Positions 36,056 through 46,500 of a stretch of 64,000 nucleotides of DNA are shown in pieces (position 1 is the first letter of the stretch; the number at the start of each line of letters is the position of its first letter). Under the pieces are notes generated by a model. The model did no database searches. It saw only the letters and a list, made by a program, of their open reading frames with translations, and had not been told where the DNA came from. The position numbers and the translations under genes were made by a program. The stretch comes from Methylobacterium sp. Leaf99 (GTDB lineage: Bacteria > Pseudomonadota > Alphaproteobacteria > Rhizobiales > Beijerinckiaceae), in the NCBI RefSeq assembly GCF_001422375.1, contig NZ_LMMU01000007.1, forward strand, positions 309,859-373,858, in the 5' to 3' direction.

Positions 36056-36952
36056 ATGATGCGGTTCGACCTCGTCGATCTCGGCCTGTTCCGCCACGTG
36101 GTCGAGGCCGGCTCCATCACCCATGGGGCGGCACGGGCCAACCTGGCGCTGGCCGCCGCGTCCGCCCGCATCCGCGCCATGGAAGTGTCCCTCGGGGCCG
36201 CCCTCCTCACCCGCGGCCGCCAGGGCGTGACCACGACGCCGGCCGGGCGCGCGCTGCTCGCCCATGCGCGGGATCTTCTCGACGGGGTCGACCGGATGCA
36301 GGGCGAACTCGCGGCCTTCTCCGGCGGCACCGTCGGGCAGATCCGGGTCCTGTCGAACACCAACGCGCTGACCGAATTCCTGCCCGAGGTCCTGAGCGCG
36401 TTCCTCGCCCGCCAGACCGGGGTCAGTGTCGACATCGAGGAACGGACCTCGGACGAGATCGTCGGCCTCGTGGCCGAGGGCGCCGCCGACCTCGGCATCG
36501 TCGCCGGGACCGTCGATACCGGGGCCCTGGAGACCTACCCGTTCCGGCAGGACCGCTTCGTCGTCGTGGCCGCCGCCGGCTATGCCCTGAGCCGGTCCCC
36601 GTCCGTGGCCTTCGCCGACGTCCTGGAGCACGACCTCGTCGGCCTCGACCGCACCTCCGCCCTGACCCGCTTCCTCGCCGACAAGGCCGCGCGCACGGGG
36701 CGGCCCATGCGGCTGCGGGTGCAGCTGCGCAGCTTCGATGCCGTCTGTCGCCTGGTCGAATGCGGCGTCGGCCTCGGCATCGTGCCGGAGACCACCGCCG
36801 CGCGGGCGGCGCGCACCATGGCCATCGCGGTGGTGCCCCTCCTCGACCCCTGGGCCGTGCGGGACTTGACCATCTGCGTGCGGGCGCTCGCCGCCCTTCC
36901 CGCCTTCGCACGGGACTTCGTCGCGCACCTGCGCACCCCGCCAACCGCCTGA
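36056..36952 (+). CDS. LysR-family transcriptional regulator
   Basis: A 298-residue regulator. Winged HTH at residues about 3-62 (FRHVVEAGSITHGAARANLALAAA), then a periplasmic-binding-type effector domain (about 88-295; LVGLDRTSALTRFLADKA). Start taken as the first of two adjacent ATGs at 36056/36059; an upstream GTG at 36038 is possible. It is divergent from the ftsB-like gene (66 bp apart). The usual LysR logic of regulating a divergent neighbour does not fit a housekeeping division gene well, so its target is unknown. Confidence 0.9.
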   Translation: MMRFDLVDLGLFRHVVEAGSITHGAARANLALAAASARIRAMEVSLGAALLTRGRQGVTTTPAGRALLAHARDLLDGVDRMQGELAAFSGGTVGQIRVLSNTNALTEFLPEVLSAFLARQTGVSVDIEERTSDEIVGLVAEGAADLGIVAGTVDTGALETYPFRQDRFVVVAAAGYALSRSPSVAFADVLEHDLVGLDRTSALTRFLADKAARTGRPMRLRVQLRSFDAVCRLVECGVGLGIVPETTAARAARTMAIAVVPLLDPWAVRDLTICVRALAALPAFARDFVAHLRTPPTA

Positions 36953-37227
36953 TCGGATTCGATGATTGACTTCGCACCTGCGAAGACGCATATGGCGGTG
37001 GCAGCGTCAGCGGCCGTCATGGTTCCGCTTGAGAGGGCTGCGTGACGGATCGACGGGTCGCTTCAAGCGAATTCCGACCGACCTGAGCCCCTCTCTTCAA
37101 CGTGCATGCACCCGGACTGCCCCGGCACGCGGGCGGCTCCAGCTCAACGGACCGATTCTCATCGATCTGCGCACCGACCATCGTTGGATGGCGTGCGCCA
37201 CGGTCCCGCTGCCTTGAAAGATTCGAC

Positions 37228-38727
37228 TTGACCCAATTCACTGATTTCGGCCTCGCCCAGCCCGTGCTGCGGGCGCTGGAGGAGGCCGGCTACAAGACGC
37301 CGACCCCGATCCAGGCCCAGGCCCTCCGCCCCGCCATGGAAGGCCGCGACCTCTGCGGCATCGCCCAGACCGGCACCGGCAAGACGGCCGCCTTCGCGCT
37401 GCCGATCCTCCACCGCCTCGCCCAGAACCCGCGGAAGGCCATCCGCCGCGGCTGCCGCGTGCTGGTGCTCTCGCCGACCCGCGAACTCGCCAACCAGATC
37501 GCCGAGAGCTTTTCGGATTATGGGCGGCACCTGTCCTTCACCAACACCGTGGTGTTCGGCGGCGTCACCATCTCCCGCCAGGAGAAGGCGCTCGCCAACG
37601 GCGTCGACATCCTCGTCGCCACGCCGGGCCGCCTCATGGACCTCATCGAGCGCCGCTCGCTGACCCTCGAGGCCGTCGAGATCCTCGTCCTCGACGAGGC
37701 CGACCAGATGCTCGACCTCGGCTTCATCCACGCCCTCAAGCGCATCGTGAAGATGCTGCCGAAGGAGCGCCAGAGCCTGTTCTTCTCGGCCACCATGCCG
37801 AAGAACATCGCCGGTCTGGCCGACCAGTACCTGCGCGATCCGGTGCAGGTCGCCGTCACGCCGGTGGCGACCACCGCCGAGCGCGTCACCCAGGAGGTCA
37901 TCTTCGCCCATACCGGCGCGAAGCAGGCGCTCCTGAACCACATCCTGCGTGATCCGAAGATCGAGCGCGTCCTCGTCTTCACCCGGACCAAGCACGGCGC
38001 CGACCGCGTGGTGCGCGGCCTGGAGAAGGTGACGATCAACGCGTCCGCCATCCACGGCAACAAGTCCCAGCCGCAGCGCGAGCGGGCCCTGGCCGCCTTC
38101 AAGGACGGCTCGTGCCGGGTGCTGGTCGCCACCGACATCGCCGCCCGCGGCATCGACGTCGAGGCCGTGAGCCACGTCATCAACTACGACCTGCCCAACG
38201 TGCCGGAAAGCTACGTCCACCGCATCGGCCGCACCGCCCGCGCCGGCGCCAACGGCCTCGCCATCTCGTTCTGCAACGACGAGGAGAAGGCCTACCTGCG
38301 CGACATCGAGCGCACCACGCGCCAGAAGATCCCCGTCGGCGCCTTCCCCGAGGGCTTCACGCCCCCGTCGCGCCAGGAGGCCATGGACGCCGCTCAGGCC
38401 GAGGAGCGCCGTCCGGCGCCCCAGGGCCAGCGCCCCGGTCAGCGCCAGGGCCAGCGCCCCGGCGGCGGCCGTCCCGGTGGCGGACGCCCCGGCCAGGGTC
38501 GCAGCGACGGTGGTCGCGGCGGCCAGGGCGCGCCCGGTCGCAACGCCCGTCCCGATGGGGCCGCCCGGCCCCAGGACGGTCGCGGCGAGCGTCGTCCTGC
38601 CGGAGCCGGTGAGAACCGGTCCGAGCCGCGCGGCGAGAACCGCCAGCGGGCCCCGCGCCCGCAGGGCGCCGGCGCCGGTGCGGGTGAAGGCCGCGCCATC
38701 GGCTGGCTCGACCGCTTCCCGCGCTGA
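37228..38727 (+). CDS. DEAD-box ATP-dependent RNA helicase (RhlE-like)
   Basis: A 499-residue helicase. The TTG at 37228, preceded by GAAAGA, gives LTQFTDFGLAQPVLRALEE, the usual start of alphaproteobacterial homologues; a longer upstream frame is unlikely. Q motif TPTPIQ, motif I AQTGTGKT (residues 46-53), PTRELA, TPGR, motif II DEAD (156-159), SAT, ATDIAARGIDV and HRIGRTARAG are all present. The C-terminal 120 residues are a Gly/Arg/Gln/Pro-rich low-complexity tail, likely RNA binding. Role: RNA remodelling in ribosome assembly or mRNA decay, often cold-induced. Confidence 0.93.
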   Translation: MTQFTDFGLAQPVLRALEEAGYKTPTPIQAQALRPAMEGRDLCGIAQTGTGKTAAFALPILHRLAQNPRKAIRRGCRVLVLSPTRELANQIAESFSDYGRHLSFTNTVVFGGVTISRQEKALANGVDILVATPGRLMDLIERRSLTLEAVEILVLDEADQMLDLGFIHALKRIVKMLPKERQSLFFSATMPKNIAGLADQYLRDPVQVAVTPVATTAERVTQEVIFAHTGAKQALLNHILRDPKIERVLVFTRTKHGADRVVRGLEKVTINASAIHGNKSQPQRERALAAFKDGSCRVLVATDIAARGIDVEAVSHVINYDLPNVPESYVHRIGRTARAGANGLAISFCNDEEKAYLRDIERTTRQKIPVGAFPEGFTPPSRQEAMDAAQAEERRPAPQGQRPGQRQGQRPGGGRPGGGRPGQGRSDGGRGGQGAPGRNARPDGAARPQDGRGERRPAGAGENRSEPRGENRQRAPRPQGAGAGAGEGRAIGWLDRFPR

Positions 38728-38856
38728 GCCCTCCATCCCGTCATGACGATGACGCCGTCCCGGACCTCCGGGGCGGCGTTTTCGCGTGCGGAACGCCCAT
38801 TGCCGCACCGGTGCGCCGCGCCATCTCAGGGAACGACGTCGATGCGCGAGGATACC

Positions 38857-39042
38857 ATGCGGTTCGAACTCTACCGGGACGCGGCGGGCGAATGGCGCTG
38901 GCGCCTGCGGGCGACCAACGGCAACGTGGTGGCCGATTCCGCCGAAGGCTACGGGCGCCGCGAGGATTGCGAGCACGGCATCGCCCTGGTGAAGGGCAGC
39001 GCGGCTGCGCCGACCGTGGACATGACCCTGAAGATCGCCTGA
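38857..39042 (+). CDS. DUF1508/YegP-family small protein
   Basis: A 61-residue protein starting MRFELYRDAAGEWRWRLRA, the YegP-type alpha-beta fold with the W-R-W core; ends with a single repeat unit (GIALVKGSAA). A start at 38842 (MREDTM) is nearly as likely; GAGGA precedes the chosen ATG. The function of the family is unknown. It lies 129 bp after the helicase on the same strand. Confidence 0.8.
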   Translation: MRFELYRDAAGEWRWRLRATNGNVVADSAEGYGRREDCEHGIALVKGSAAAPTVDMTLKIA

Positions 39043-39213
39043 GGGGCGGGAGCCACCCGTCAGGCTTCGTTGACTCACTTTCCGGTGAGACGAATCCGCA
39101 CCGGCAACGCTTCGTGCCGTCATGCGTTTGATGCGACCGGGCAAGACCCGGAACCGTGCCCGGACCCGTCGGCTCCTCACGTCCCGCCGACCTATCTCAA
39201 GGAGTTTGAGAAC

Positions 39214-39507
39214 GTGCTGAGGAAACTCGTGCTGGCCGCGCTGCTGGCCTTAGGATTTGCCGCGACGGCACCGCAAGGCGCCTCCGCCGCCCCCATCGGT
39301 CCCGCCCTCGCCCTTCAGAGCGAGGCCGCGCCGGCGGTTGCGCAGACCGTGCAGTATTACGGCTACCGCCGTCGCTTCTACGGCCCGCGCCCCTTCTACC
39401 GTCGTCCGTACTACGGCCGCCGCTTCTACGGTCCGCGTCGGTTCTATGGCGGTCCGCGCCGCTTCTATGGCCCGCGTCCGTTCTACGGCCCGCGCCGCTT
39501 CTACTGA
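39214..39507 (+). CDS. Small secreted Arg/Tyr/Phe-rich repeat protein
   Basis: A 97-residue protein with a GTG start and AAGGAG site. A Sec signal peptide (LRKLVLAALLALGFAATAPQGASA) is followed by a short linker and, from about residue 48, tandem units of the type R-R-F-Y-G-P-R with variants. The mature C-terminal half is almost entirely Arg, Phe, Tyr, Gly and Pro, giving a strongly basic, aromatic, probably disordered chain. Function unknown; cell-envelope or matrix binding is a guess. A strong terminator follows. Similar short YGR/FYGPR proteins occur in Methylobacterium as far as I recall. Confidence 0.75.
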   Translation: MLRKLVLAALLALGFAATAPQGASAAPIGPALALQSEAAPAVAQTVQYYGYRRRFYGPRPFYRRPYYGRRFYGPRRFYGGPRRFYGPRPFYGPRRFY

Positions 39508-39566
39508 GCGCGGTTCCGGTGCCGCCCTGCGGCGGCACCGCATCGCCGGCCTACCCGGTTTGCCCC

Positions 39567-39604
39567 AAAGCCTGGCAGCTCATCCCGAGCCGCCAGGCTT
39601 TTTT
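39567..39604 (+). terminator. Rho-independent terminator
   Basis: AAAGCCTGGC (39567-39576) pairs perfectly with GCCAGGCTTT (39592-39601), followed by more T; an inner GCTC/GAGC pair extends the stem. A further 10-bp hairpin without T-run sits at 39517-39540. Confidence 0.88.
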
Positions 39605-39693
39605 GCAAGAAAATGCAGCAATTGGTTCGCAGATGTGCAGAATGGTGCTGTAGGTTTAGGCGGGTCCATCCTGGCCCTGCCCGGAGGTACGCC

Positions 39694-39822
39694 ATGACCG
39701 AACTCGCAGCGACCGCGGCGCCGGCCCGCGACCTCTGGCGATCGATGCCCATCGACCTGCTCGTGTCGGTCGCCGCCGTCATCCTCGCCGGCGGCCTGGC
39801 CTTCCTCGGTATCCTGCCGTGA
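39694..39822 (+). CDS. 42-residue single-pass membrane protein
   Basis: A short protein with a strong GGAGG ribosome site 8 bp before the ATG. Residues 1-20 are polar (TELAATAAPARDLWRSM); residues about 21-41 form one hydrophobic helix (LLVSVAAVILAGGLAFLGIL). No known family recognised. It lies between a terminator and the thioesterase gene, so it may start the next transcript. Existence is supported by the ribosome site and clean composition only. Confidence 0.6.
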   Translation: MTELAATAAPARDLWRSMPIDLLVSVAAVILAGGLAFLGILP

Positions 39823-39895
39823 CGGGACCGATCCGGCCTGCCGGCGGTGCGGAATTCGCGTAGGGTCGGGCGAATTGCGTCGGGAGCGGGCTGGA

Positions 39896-40303
39896 ATGAC
39901 GGTGGAAGAAGATGGCGGTCCGCGCGGCGACCTCACGGTCCGCACCAGCGCGATGCCGGCGGATACCAATGCCAACGGCGACATCTTCGGCGGCTGGGTG
40001 ATGTCGCAGATGGATCAGGCCGGCGGCATCGCGGGCGTCGACCGGGCCCAGGGGCGCGTCGTCACCGTGGCGGTGGACGCCATGACCTTCATCCGGCCGG
40101 TGCGCGTCGGCGACGTGCTCTGCGTCTACACCCGCGTCGGCCATGTCGGCCGCACCTCCATGAAGATCGAGGTCGAGGCCTGGGCCCGGCGCTTCCGCAC
40201 GCAGGTCCGCGAGAAGGTGACGGAGGCGACCTTCACCTTCGTCGCCATCGACGATGCCGGGCGGCCGCGCGCCGTGGATCTCCCGGCGCCGCCGGTCGAT
40301 TAG
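39896..40303 (+). CDS. Acyl-CoA thioesterase, hotdog fold (YciA-like)
   Basis: A 135-residue hotdog enzyme hydrolysing acyl-CoAs. Hallmarks: TNANGDIFGGWVMSQMDQAGGI, with the catalytic Asn/Asp region, then VTVAVDAMTFIRPVRVGDVL. Length and motifs match YciA-type thioesterases, which act on a broad range of medium and short acyl-CoAs. Start at the ATG at 39896 behind GGGAG-like bases. Confidence 0.9.
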   Translation: MTVEEDGGPRGDLTVRTSAMPADTNANGDIFGGWVMSQMDQAGGIAGVDRAQGRVVTVAVDAMTFIRPVRVGDVLCVYTRVGHVGRTSMKIEVEAWARRFRTQVREKVTEATFTFVAIDDAGRPRAVDLPAPPVD

Positions 40304-40397
40304 ACCGCCTTCCCTTCCCCTCGCGCGCGCCCTTCCCTTCCGCTGGCGCGCGCCATGCCGTAAAGGCGCGGGACTTGAAGCAAGGTCCCGCGCGCGC

Positions 40398-42020
40398 ATG
40401 ATCCGCCTCGAAAAAATCGGCAAGCAGAACGGCCGGCAGATCGTCTTCATCGAGGCGTCCGCCGCCCTGCAGAAGGGCGAGAAGGTCGGCCTCGTCGGCC
40501 CCAACGGCGCCGGAAAGACCACCCTGTTCCGGATGATCACCGGCGAGGAGGAGCCCGACGAGGGTCAGGTCGCCACCGACAAGGGCATCACCATCGGGTA
40601 TTTCAGCCAGGATGTCGGCGAGATGTCCGGCTGCTCCGTGGTCTCCGCGGTGATGGACGGCGCCGGCCCCGTGAGCGTCGTCGGCACCGAGTTGAAGGCC
40701 CTGGAGGCGGGGCTCGCCGATCCCGATCGCCTGGACGAGATGGAGGCGCTGATCGAGCGCTACGGCGAGGTCCAGGCGCGCTTCGAGGAACTCGACGGCT
40801 ACGCCCTGGAGGGCCGGGCCTACGAGGTGCTGGCGGGCCTGAGCTTCTCCCAGGAGATGATGGACGGCGATGTCGGCAAGCTGTCGGGCGGCTGGAAGAT
40901 GCGCGTGGCGCTCGCCCGCATCCTCCTCATGAACCCCGACGTGATGCTGCTCGACGAGCCCTCCAACCACCTCGACCTGGAAAGCCTGATCTGGCTCGAG
41001 GCCTTCCTGAAGAATTTCGAGGGCGCCCTGCTGATGACCTCGCACGACCGCGAGTTCATGAACCGCATCGTCACCAAGGTGGTGGAGATCGACGGTGGCA
41101 CCCTCACCACCTATTCGGGCGACTACGGCTTCTACGAGCAGCAGCGGGCGCTCAACGAGACCCACCAGCAGGCCCAGTTCGAGCGCCAGCAGGCCATGCT
41201 GGCGAAAGAGATCAAGTTCATCGAGCGATTCAAGGCTCGGGCCTCCCACGCCGCCCAGGTCCAGAGCCGGGTGAAGAAGCTCGACAAGATCGAGCGCGTC
41301 GAGCCGCCCAAGCGCCGGCAGTCGGTGGCGTTCGAGTTCCAGGCCCCGCCCCGCTCGGGCGACGACGTCGTGATGCTCAGGAACGTCCACAAGAGCTACG
41401 GCAGCCGCCGGATCTACGAGGGGTTCGATTTCGCCATCCGGCGCAAGGAGCGCTGGTGCGTCATGGGCATCAACGGCGCCGGCAAGTCGACCCTGCTGAA
41501 GCTCGTCACCGGCTCGACCCAGGCCGATGACGGCACCGTCTCCGTCGGCGGCAGCGTCAAGCTCGGCTACTTCGCCCAGCACGCCATGGACCTGCTCGAC
41601 GGCGAGCGCACGGTGTTCCAGACCCTGGAGGACGCGTTCCCGCAGGCGGCGCAGGGCTCGCTCCGGGCGCTCGCCGGCTGCTTCGGCTTCTCCGGCGACG
41701 ACGTCGAGAAGCGCTGCCGGGTGCTGTCGGGCGGCGAGAAGGCCCGCCTCGTCATGGCCCTGATGCTGTTCGACCCGCCGAACTTCCTCGTCCTCGACGA
41801 GCCCACCAACCACCTCGACATGGGCACCAAGGAGATGCTCATCGCCGCGCTCTCGGCCTACGAGGGCACGATGCTGTTCGTGAGCCACGACCGCCACTTC
41901 CTGGCGGCCCTGTCGAACCGGGTCCTCGAAGTCACCCCCGAGGGCATCCACCAGTACGGCGGCGGCTACACGGAATACGTCGCCCGGACGGGCCAGGAGG
42001 CGCCGGGTCTGCGGAGCTGA
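40398..42020 (+). CDS. ABC-F family ATPase
   Basis: A 540-residue soluble protein with two nucleotide-binding domains and no membrane segments. First Walker [10 protein letters not shown] at residues 34-42, signature LSGGW; second Walker [10 protein letters not shown] near residue 357, signature LSGGE. Walker B regions are [13 protein letters not shown] and [13 protein letters not shown]. The inter-domain linker (about 235-320) is helical and charged. ABC-F proteins act on ribosomes (translation factors or antibiotic protection); the subgroup cannot be fixed here. Confidence 0.92.
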   Translation: MIRLEKIGKQNGRQIVFIEASAALQKGEKVGLVGPNGAGKTTLFRMITGEEEPDEGQVATDKGITIGYFSQDVGEMSGCSVVSAVMDGAGPVSVVGTELKALEAGLADPDRLDEMEALIERYGEVQARFEELDGYALEGRAYEVLAGLSFSQEMMDGDVGKLSGGWKMRVALARILLMNPDVMLLDEPSNHLDLESLIWLEAFLKNFEGALLMTSHDREFMNRIVTKVVEIDGGTLTTYSGDYGFYEQQRALNETHQQAQFERQQAMLAKEIKFIERFKARASHAAQVQSRVKKLDKIERVEPPKRRQSVAFEFQAPPRSGDDVVMLRNVHKSYGSRRIYEGFDFAIRRKERWCVMGINGAGKSTLLKLVTGSTQADDGTVSVGGSVKLGYFAQHAMDLLDGERTVFQTLEDAFPQAAQGSLRALAGCFGFSGDDVEKRCRVLSGGEKARLVMALMLFDPPNFLVLDEPTNHLDMGTKEMLIAALSAYEGTMLFVSHDRHFLAALSNRVLEVTPEGIHQYGGGYTEYVARTGQEAPGLRS

Positions 42021-42044
42021 CGCCGAACGTTCACACGTTCGGCG
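42021..42044. terminator. Perfect hairpin between convergent ABC-F and metallopeptidase genes
   Basis: CGCCGAACGT (42021-42030) pairs perfectly with ACGTTCGGCG (42035-42044), loop TCAC. It follows the ABC-F stop directly and covers the metallopeptidase stop. No T-run on either side. Confidence 0.45.
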
Positions 42045-43191
42045 CCGCCACCCGCTTGCGCAGGCCGGTGATGACGGCCTTCAGGATCTCCGAGCCGGCC
42101 TCGTCGCTGTCGATCCCGTGCCCGATGGAGCGCATGGACACGATGCGCTCGTGGACGAAGGACAGCTTGGCGATGACCGCCGGCGTCAGCTTGAACGGGT
42201 AGAGCGCCGGCTGGCCCATGCTCCGGCTCAGGGAGTTCACCGCGTAGGTGAGGGGCAGCCACGCTTCCACCAAGCGGCTGAAATCCGGGATCTGATAGGG
42301 ATCGTAGTCGATCACCACGGGGTCCGCCGGCCCGTTGCGCAGGCGCGGCCGCACGTGGAGCTCGAAGGTGCCGGCCGTCTCCACCGTATCGACGATGTGG
42401 AGATACTGCGCCCAGGTCTCGGCGAAATCCTCCCACGGATGGCTGGTGGCGTAGGCGCTGACGTAGGATTCCTCCCAGTTCTCCGGCGCGCCGTCGCGGT
42501 AGTGCCGCTGGAGCGCCCGGCCGTAATTGTCGCGCTCGTCCCCGAACAGCGACCGGAACGTCCACAGGCTCTGGTCGAAGCGCACCAGGACGTTCCAGAA
42601 GTAATGCCCGATCTCGTGGCGGAAATGCCCCAGGAGCGTGCGGTAATACTCGCCGAACAGCGTCCGCCGGCGCTCGCGCTCGACGTCGTCGGCCTCGGCG
42701 ATGTTGAGGGTGATGACCCCGCCGCGGTGGCCCGTGAGCACCGGCGGCCCGATGCGATAGCTCTCGGACGGATCGACGAGGAAATCGAAGGCGAGGCCCG
42801 TGGTCGGATTCTCCGCCCGCGTCATCAGCGGCAGGTTGAGCCGCAGGAGGGAGTAGAACAGCCGGTGCTTGGCCGCCTCGATCTGGCGCCAGCGCGTGAG
42901 GTTCCAGGTGACGCCGAGGTCGGGCACCACGCGGTTGTGGCGACAGGCGGTACAGTACGCCTCCGGCATGTCTTCGGGCACGAGCCAGTTGCAGGCCCCG
43001 TGCGCGGCGTTGGCGCAGAACCGGTACTTCCGGGCCGGATTGGCATAGGCGTGCCAATGCGTGCCCACGGGCTCCAGCGCCGACATCTCGTGCATCTCGC
43101 CGACGTAGCCGAGGCGCCGCTGACAGCTCTCGCAATCCGTGCTCTCGAAGCTGACCGGCTGGTCGCAGGCCTGGCACTGGAAGATCTTCAT
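42031..43191 (-). CDS. Putative zinc-binding metallopeptidase with N-terminal zinc ribbons
   Basis: A 386-residue protein. The N-terminus has paired CxxC motifs (CQACDQP, CESCQRR, then CANAAHGAC and CTACRHN), two likely zinc ribbons within residues 1-85. The peptidase part has an HEIGH motif at residues 192-196 and a downstream [13 protein letters not shown] segment that may supply the third metal ligand. This matches the family described as putative zinc-binding metallo-peptidase (COG4307-like). No signal peptide, so cytoplasmic. It is divergent from the transglutaminase/ATP-grasp operon; a functional link, for example processing of the product peptide, is plausible but inferred. Confidence 0.85.
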   Translation of the reverse strand: MKIFQCQACDQPVSFESTDCESCQRRLGYVGEMHEMSALEPVGTHWHAYANPARKYRFCANAAHGACNWLVPEDMPEAYCTACRHNRVVPDLGVTWNLTRWRQIEAAKHRLFYSLLRLNLPLMTRAENPTTGLAFDFLVDPSESYRIGPPVLTGHRGGVITLNIAEADDVERERRRTLFGEYYRTLLGHFRHEIGHYFWNVLVRFDQSLWTFRSLFGDERDNYGRALQRHYRDGAPENWEESYVSAYATSHPWEDFAETWAQYLHIVDTVETAGTFELHVRPRLRNGPADPVVIDYDPYQIPDFSRLVEAWLPLTYAVNSLSRSMGQPALYPFKLTPAVIAKLSFVHERIVSMRSIGHGIDSDEAGSEILKAVITGLRKRVAAPNV

Positions 43192-43563
43192 GCTGCCGTC
43201 TCGATGCCCGAACCCTGCCACCCCTGCGCGCCGCATCCCGCCGCGGGCGCTCCGCCCCCGGCAAGGGGAGGAAAGCCGTCCCATCCGGCTAAGTTCCCGC
43301 CCGGTTCGCTGTGGCTCGATCATGCACGGAACTTGCTTACGGACTCGCTTCGATGCGACGTCGGTGTGCGGCGGTGCTTTCGCGCCACGAGCCCGACGCG
43401 ACGGCGCACCATCACCGACCCCATCGCCCGCGGGAGACCGTTGGCGTATGGCTGGAACACTGCATCCCCGGGTGCACCGCAGGGCGGTGGCCCGGCCCCT
43501 CGCAGCCGCACCGGGCGTCCCATCGCCCACGCGGCTCCACGCCCTGGTACTGCGGGAGTCCCC
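43192..43563. promoter_or_regulatory. Divergent intergenic region, metallopeptidase / transglutaminase operon
   Basis: A 372-bp gap with no credible gene. It must hold the promoters of both divergent units. No clear palindrome or riboswitch was seen. GGGAG at about 43,553 is the ribosome site of the following GTG-start gene. Confidence 0.4.
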
Positions 43564-46500
43564 GTGTCGATCAAAGCCGCCCTGCACCACGTCACGCACT
43601 ACACCTACGACCGGCCGATCGCGCTGGGTCCGCAGGTGATCCGCCTGCGGCCGGCGCCGCATACGCGCACGGCCGTGCCGGCCTACTCCCTGAAGGTCCT
43701 GCCCGAGAATCACTTCATCAACTGGCAGCAGGACCCCAACGGCAACTGGCTCGCCCGGCTGATCTTTCCGGAGAAGACCCGCGAGTTGAAGATCGAGGTC
43801 GATCTCACCGCCGACATGTCGGTGATCAACCCGTTCGACTTCTTCGTCGAGGACTACGCCCAGGCGCGGGGCTTCACCTATGCCGACGACCTCACGGCGG
43901 AGCTCAAGCCCTACCTCGTCCTCGACGACGCCATGGCGCCCGAGGTCGACGACTTCCTCACCCGCCTGCCGGCCGAGCCGAACACGGTGCTGTTCCTCGT
44001 GGCGTTGAACGCCCAGGTGGCGGGCGAGATCACCTACGGCGTCCGCATGGAGCCGGGCGTTCAGACCGCGGCCGAGACCCTGACCCTGAAGAGCGGCTCG
44101 TGCCGCGACTCGGCGTGGCTGATGGTGCAGATCCTGCGCCGCCTCGGGATGGCCGCCCGCTTCGTGTCCGGCTACCTCATCCAGCTCGTTCCCGACACCA
44201 CCGCCGTCGACGGCCCCGTCGGCACCGCCACCGATTTCACCGATCTGCACGCCTGGGCCGAGGTCTACCTGCCCGGCGCCGGCTGGATCGGCCTCGACGC
44301 CACCTCCGGCCTCCTCTGCGGCGAGGGCCACATTCCGCTGGCCGCGACGCCGCACTACAACTCGGCGGCGCCCATTTCCGGTCTCGCCGAGCCGGCCGAG
44401 GTCGAATTCGGCTTCGAGATGACCGTGACCCGCGTGGCCGAGGCCCCGCGCATCACCAAGCCGTTCTCCGACGAGGTCTGGGAGGCCATGGACGCCCTGG
44501 GCGACCGCATCGACGTGGACCTCGCCGAACAGGACGTGCGCCTGACCATGGGCGGCGAACCCACCTTCGTGTCCATCGACGATTTCGAATCGGCCGAATG
44601 GAACGCCGCTGCCGTGGGACCGACCAAGCGGGGCCTCGCCGACAAGCTCATCCGCCGCCTGCGCACCCGCTTCGCGCCCGGCGGCATGCTGCATTACGGC
44701 CAGGGCAAGTGGTATCCGGGCGAGAGCCTGCCGCGCTGGGCCTTCGCCCTGTACTGGCGCCGCGACGGCGTGCCCGTGTGGAAGGATGCCGGCCTCATCG
44801 CCGCCGAGGACGGCCCGCGCACCGCCAATTCGACCCAGGCCAAGGCCCTCATCGACGGCGTCGCCGCGCGCCTCGGCCTCGGCCCCTACGTGTTCCCCGC
44901 CTTCGAAGACCCGGTCTACTGGACCGAGAGGCGCGACGAGCTGCCGGTGAACGTCACCACCTCGGAACCGATGTTCCCGAACCCCGAGACCAATGCCCGG
45001 ATGGCGCGGGTGTTCGAGCGCGGTCTGGGCGAGGCCGCCGGTTACGCCCTTCCCCTGGCGAGCCTGCCCCTCGGCGAGGATGGGGCGGCGGATCGGGTCT
45101 GGATCTCGGAGGCCTGGGACTTCCGCCGCGGCCACGCCTTCCTCACCCCCGGGGATTCCCCCGTCGGCTACCGGCTCCCCCTGTCGTCCCTGCCCTACGT
45201 GCCGTCCGCGAACTATCCCTACTACCAGCCGCAGGACCCCCTCGAAGAGCGCGATGCCCTGCCCGAGGGCCATCCGGGCACGGAGACGGTCAACGGTTCG
45301 GGCGTCACCGGGGTCGCCGTCCGCACGGCCTTCGCGGTCGAGCCGCGCGACGGCGTGCTCCACGTGTTCATGCCGCCCCTGCAGCGGGTGGACGAGTACC
45401 TCGAACTCCTCGGCCACCTCGAAGCGGCGGCGGCGGCGCTGAAGCAGGCCGTGCACATCGAGGGCTACGAGCCGCCCTTCGACCCGCGCATGAACGTGAT
45501 CAAGGTCACGCCGGACCCCGGCGTCATCGAGGTCAACGTCCACCCGGCCCCGTCCTGGCGCAACGCGGTGACCATCACCACCGAGCTCTACGAGGATGCC
45601 CGCCAGATCCGCCTCGGCGCGCAGAAGTTCATGACCGACGGCCGCCACACGGGAACCGGCGGCGGCAATCACGTGGTGCTCGGCGGCGCGACGCCCAACG
45701 ACTCGCCGTTCCTGCGCCGGCCGGACCTCCTGAAGAGCCTGGTGCTGTACTGGCAGCGCCATCCGGCCATGTCCTACCTGTTCGCCGGCCTCTATATCGG
45801 TCCGACGAGCCAGGCCCCGCGCATGGACGAGGCGCGCCACGACGGGCTCTACGAGCTCGAAATCGCCATGGCGCAGGTGCCGAAGCCCGACGAGCCCAAC
45901 ATCCCGCGCTGGCTGGTGGACCGCATCTTCCGCAACATCCTCGTGGACGTGACGGGCAACACCCACCGCTCCGAGATCTGCATCGACAAGCTCTACTCGC
46001 CGGACGGCCCGACGGGCCGCCTCGGGCTCCTCGAATTCCGCTCCTTCGAGATGCCGCCGGACCCGCGCATGAGCCTCGCGCAGCAATTGCTGCTGCGCGC
46101 CATCGTGGCGTGGCTCTGGCGCGAGCCGCAGGAGGGCGGCTGTGTCCGCTGGGGCACGGGCCTGCACGATCGCTTCATGCTGCCCCACTTCCTGTGGGCC
46201 GACTTCCTCGGCGTGCTGGAGGATCTCCGGGCCGCCGGCTACGACTTCGACCCCGCCGCCTTCGTCGCGCAGCGCGAGTTCCGCTTTCCGGTGTTCGGAA
46301 CCGTGGAGCATGGCGGCGTGAAGCTGGAGCTGCGCCAGGCCCTGGAGCCCTGGCACGTGCTGGGTGAAGAAGGGGCCATCGGGGGGACCGTGCGCTACGT
46401 CGACAGTTCCGTGGAGCGGCTGCAGGTGAAGGTCGAGGGCTTCGTCCCCGGCCGGCACGTGATCGCCTGCAACGGCCGCCGCCTGCCGATGACCGGCACC

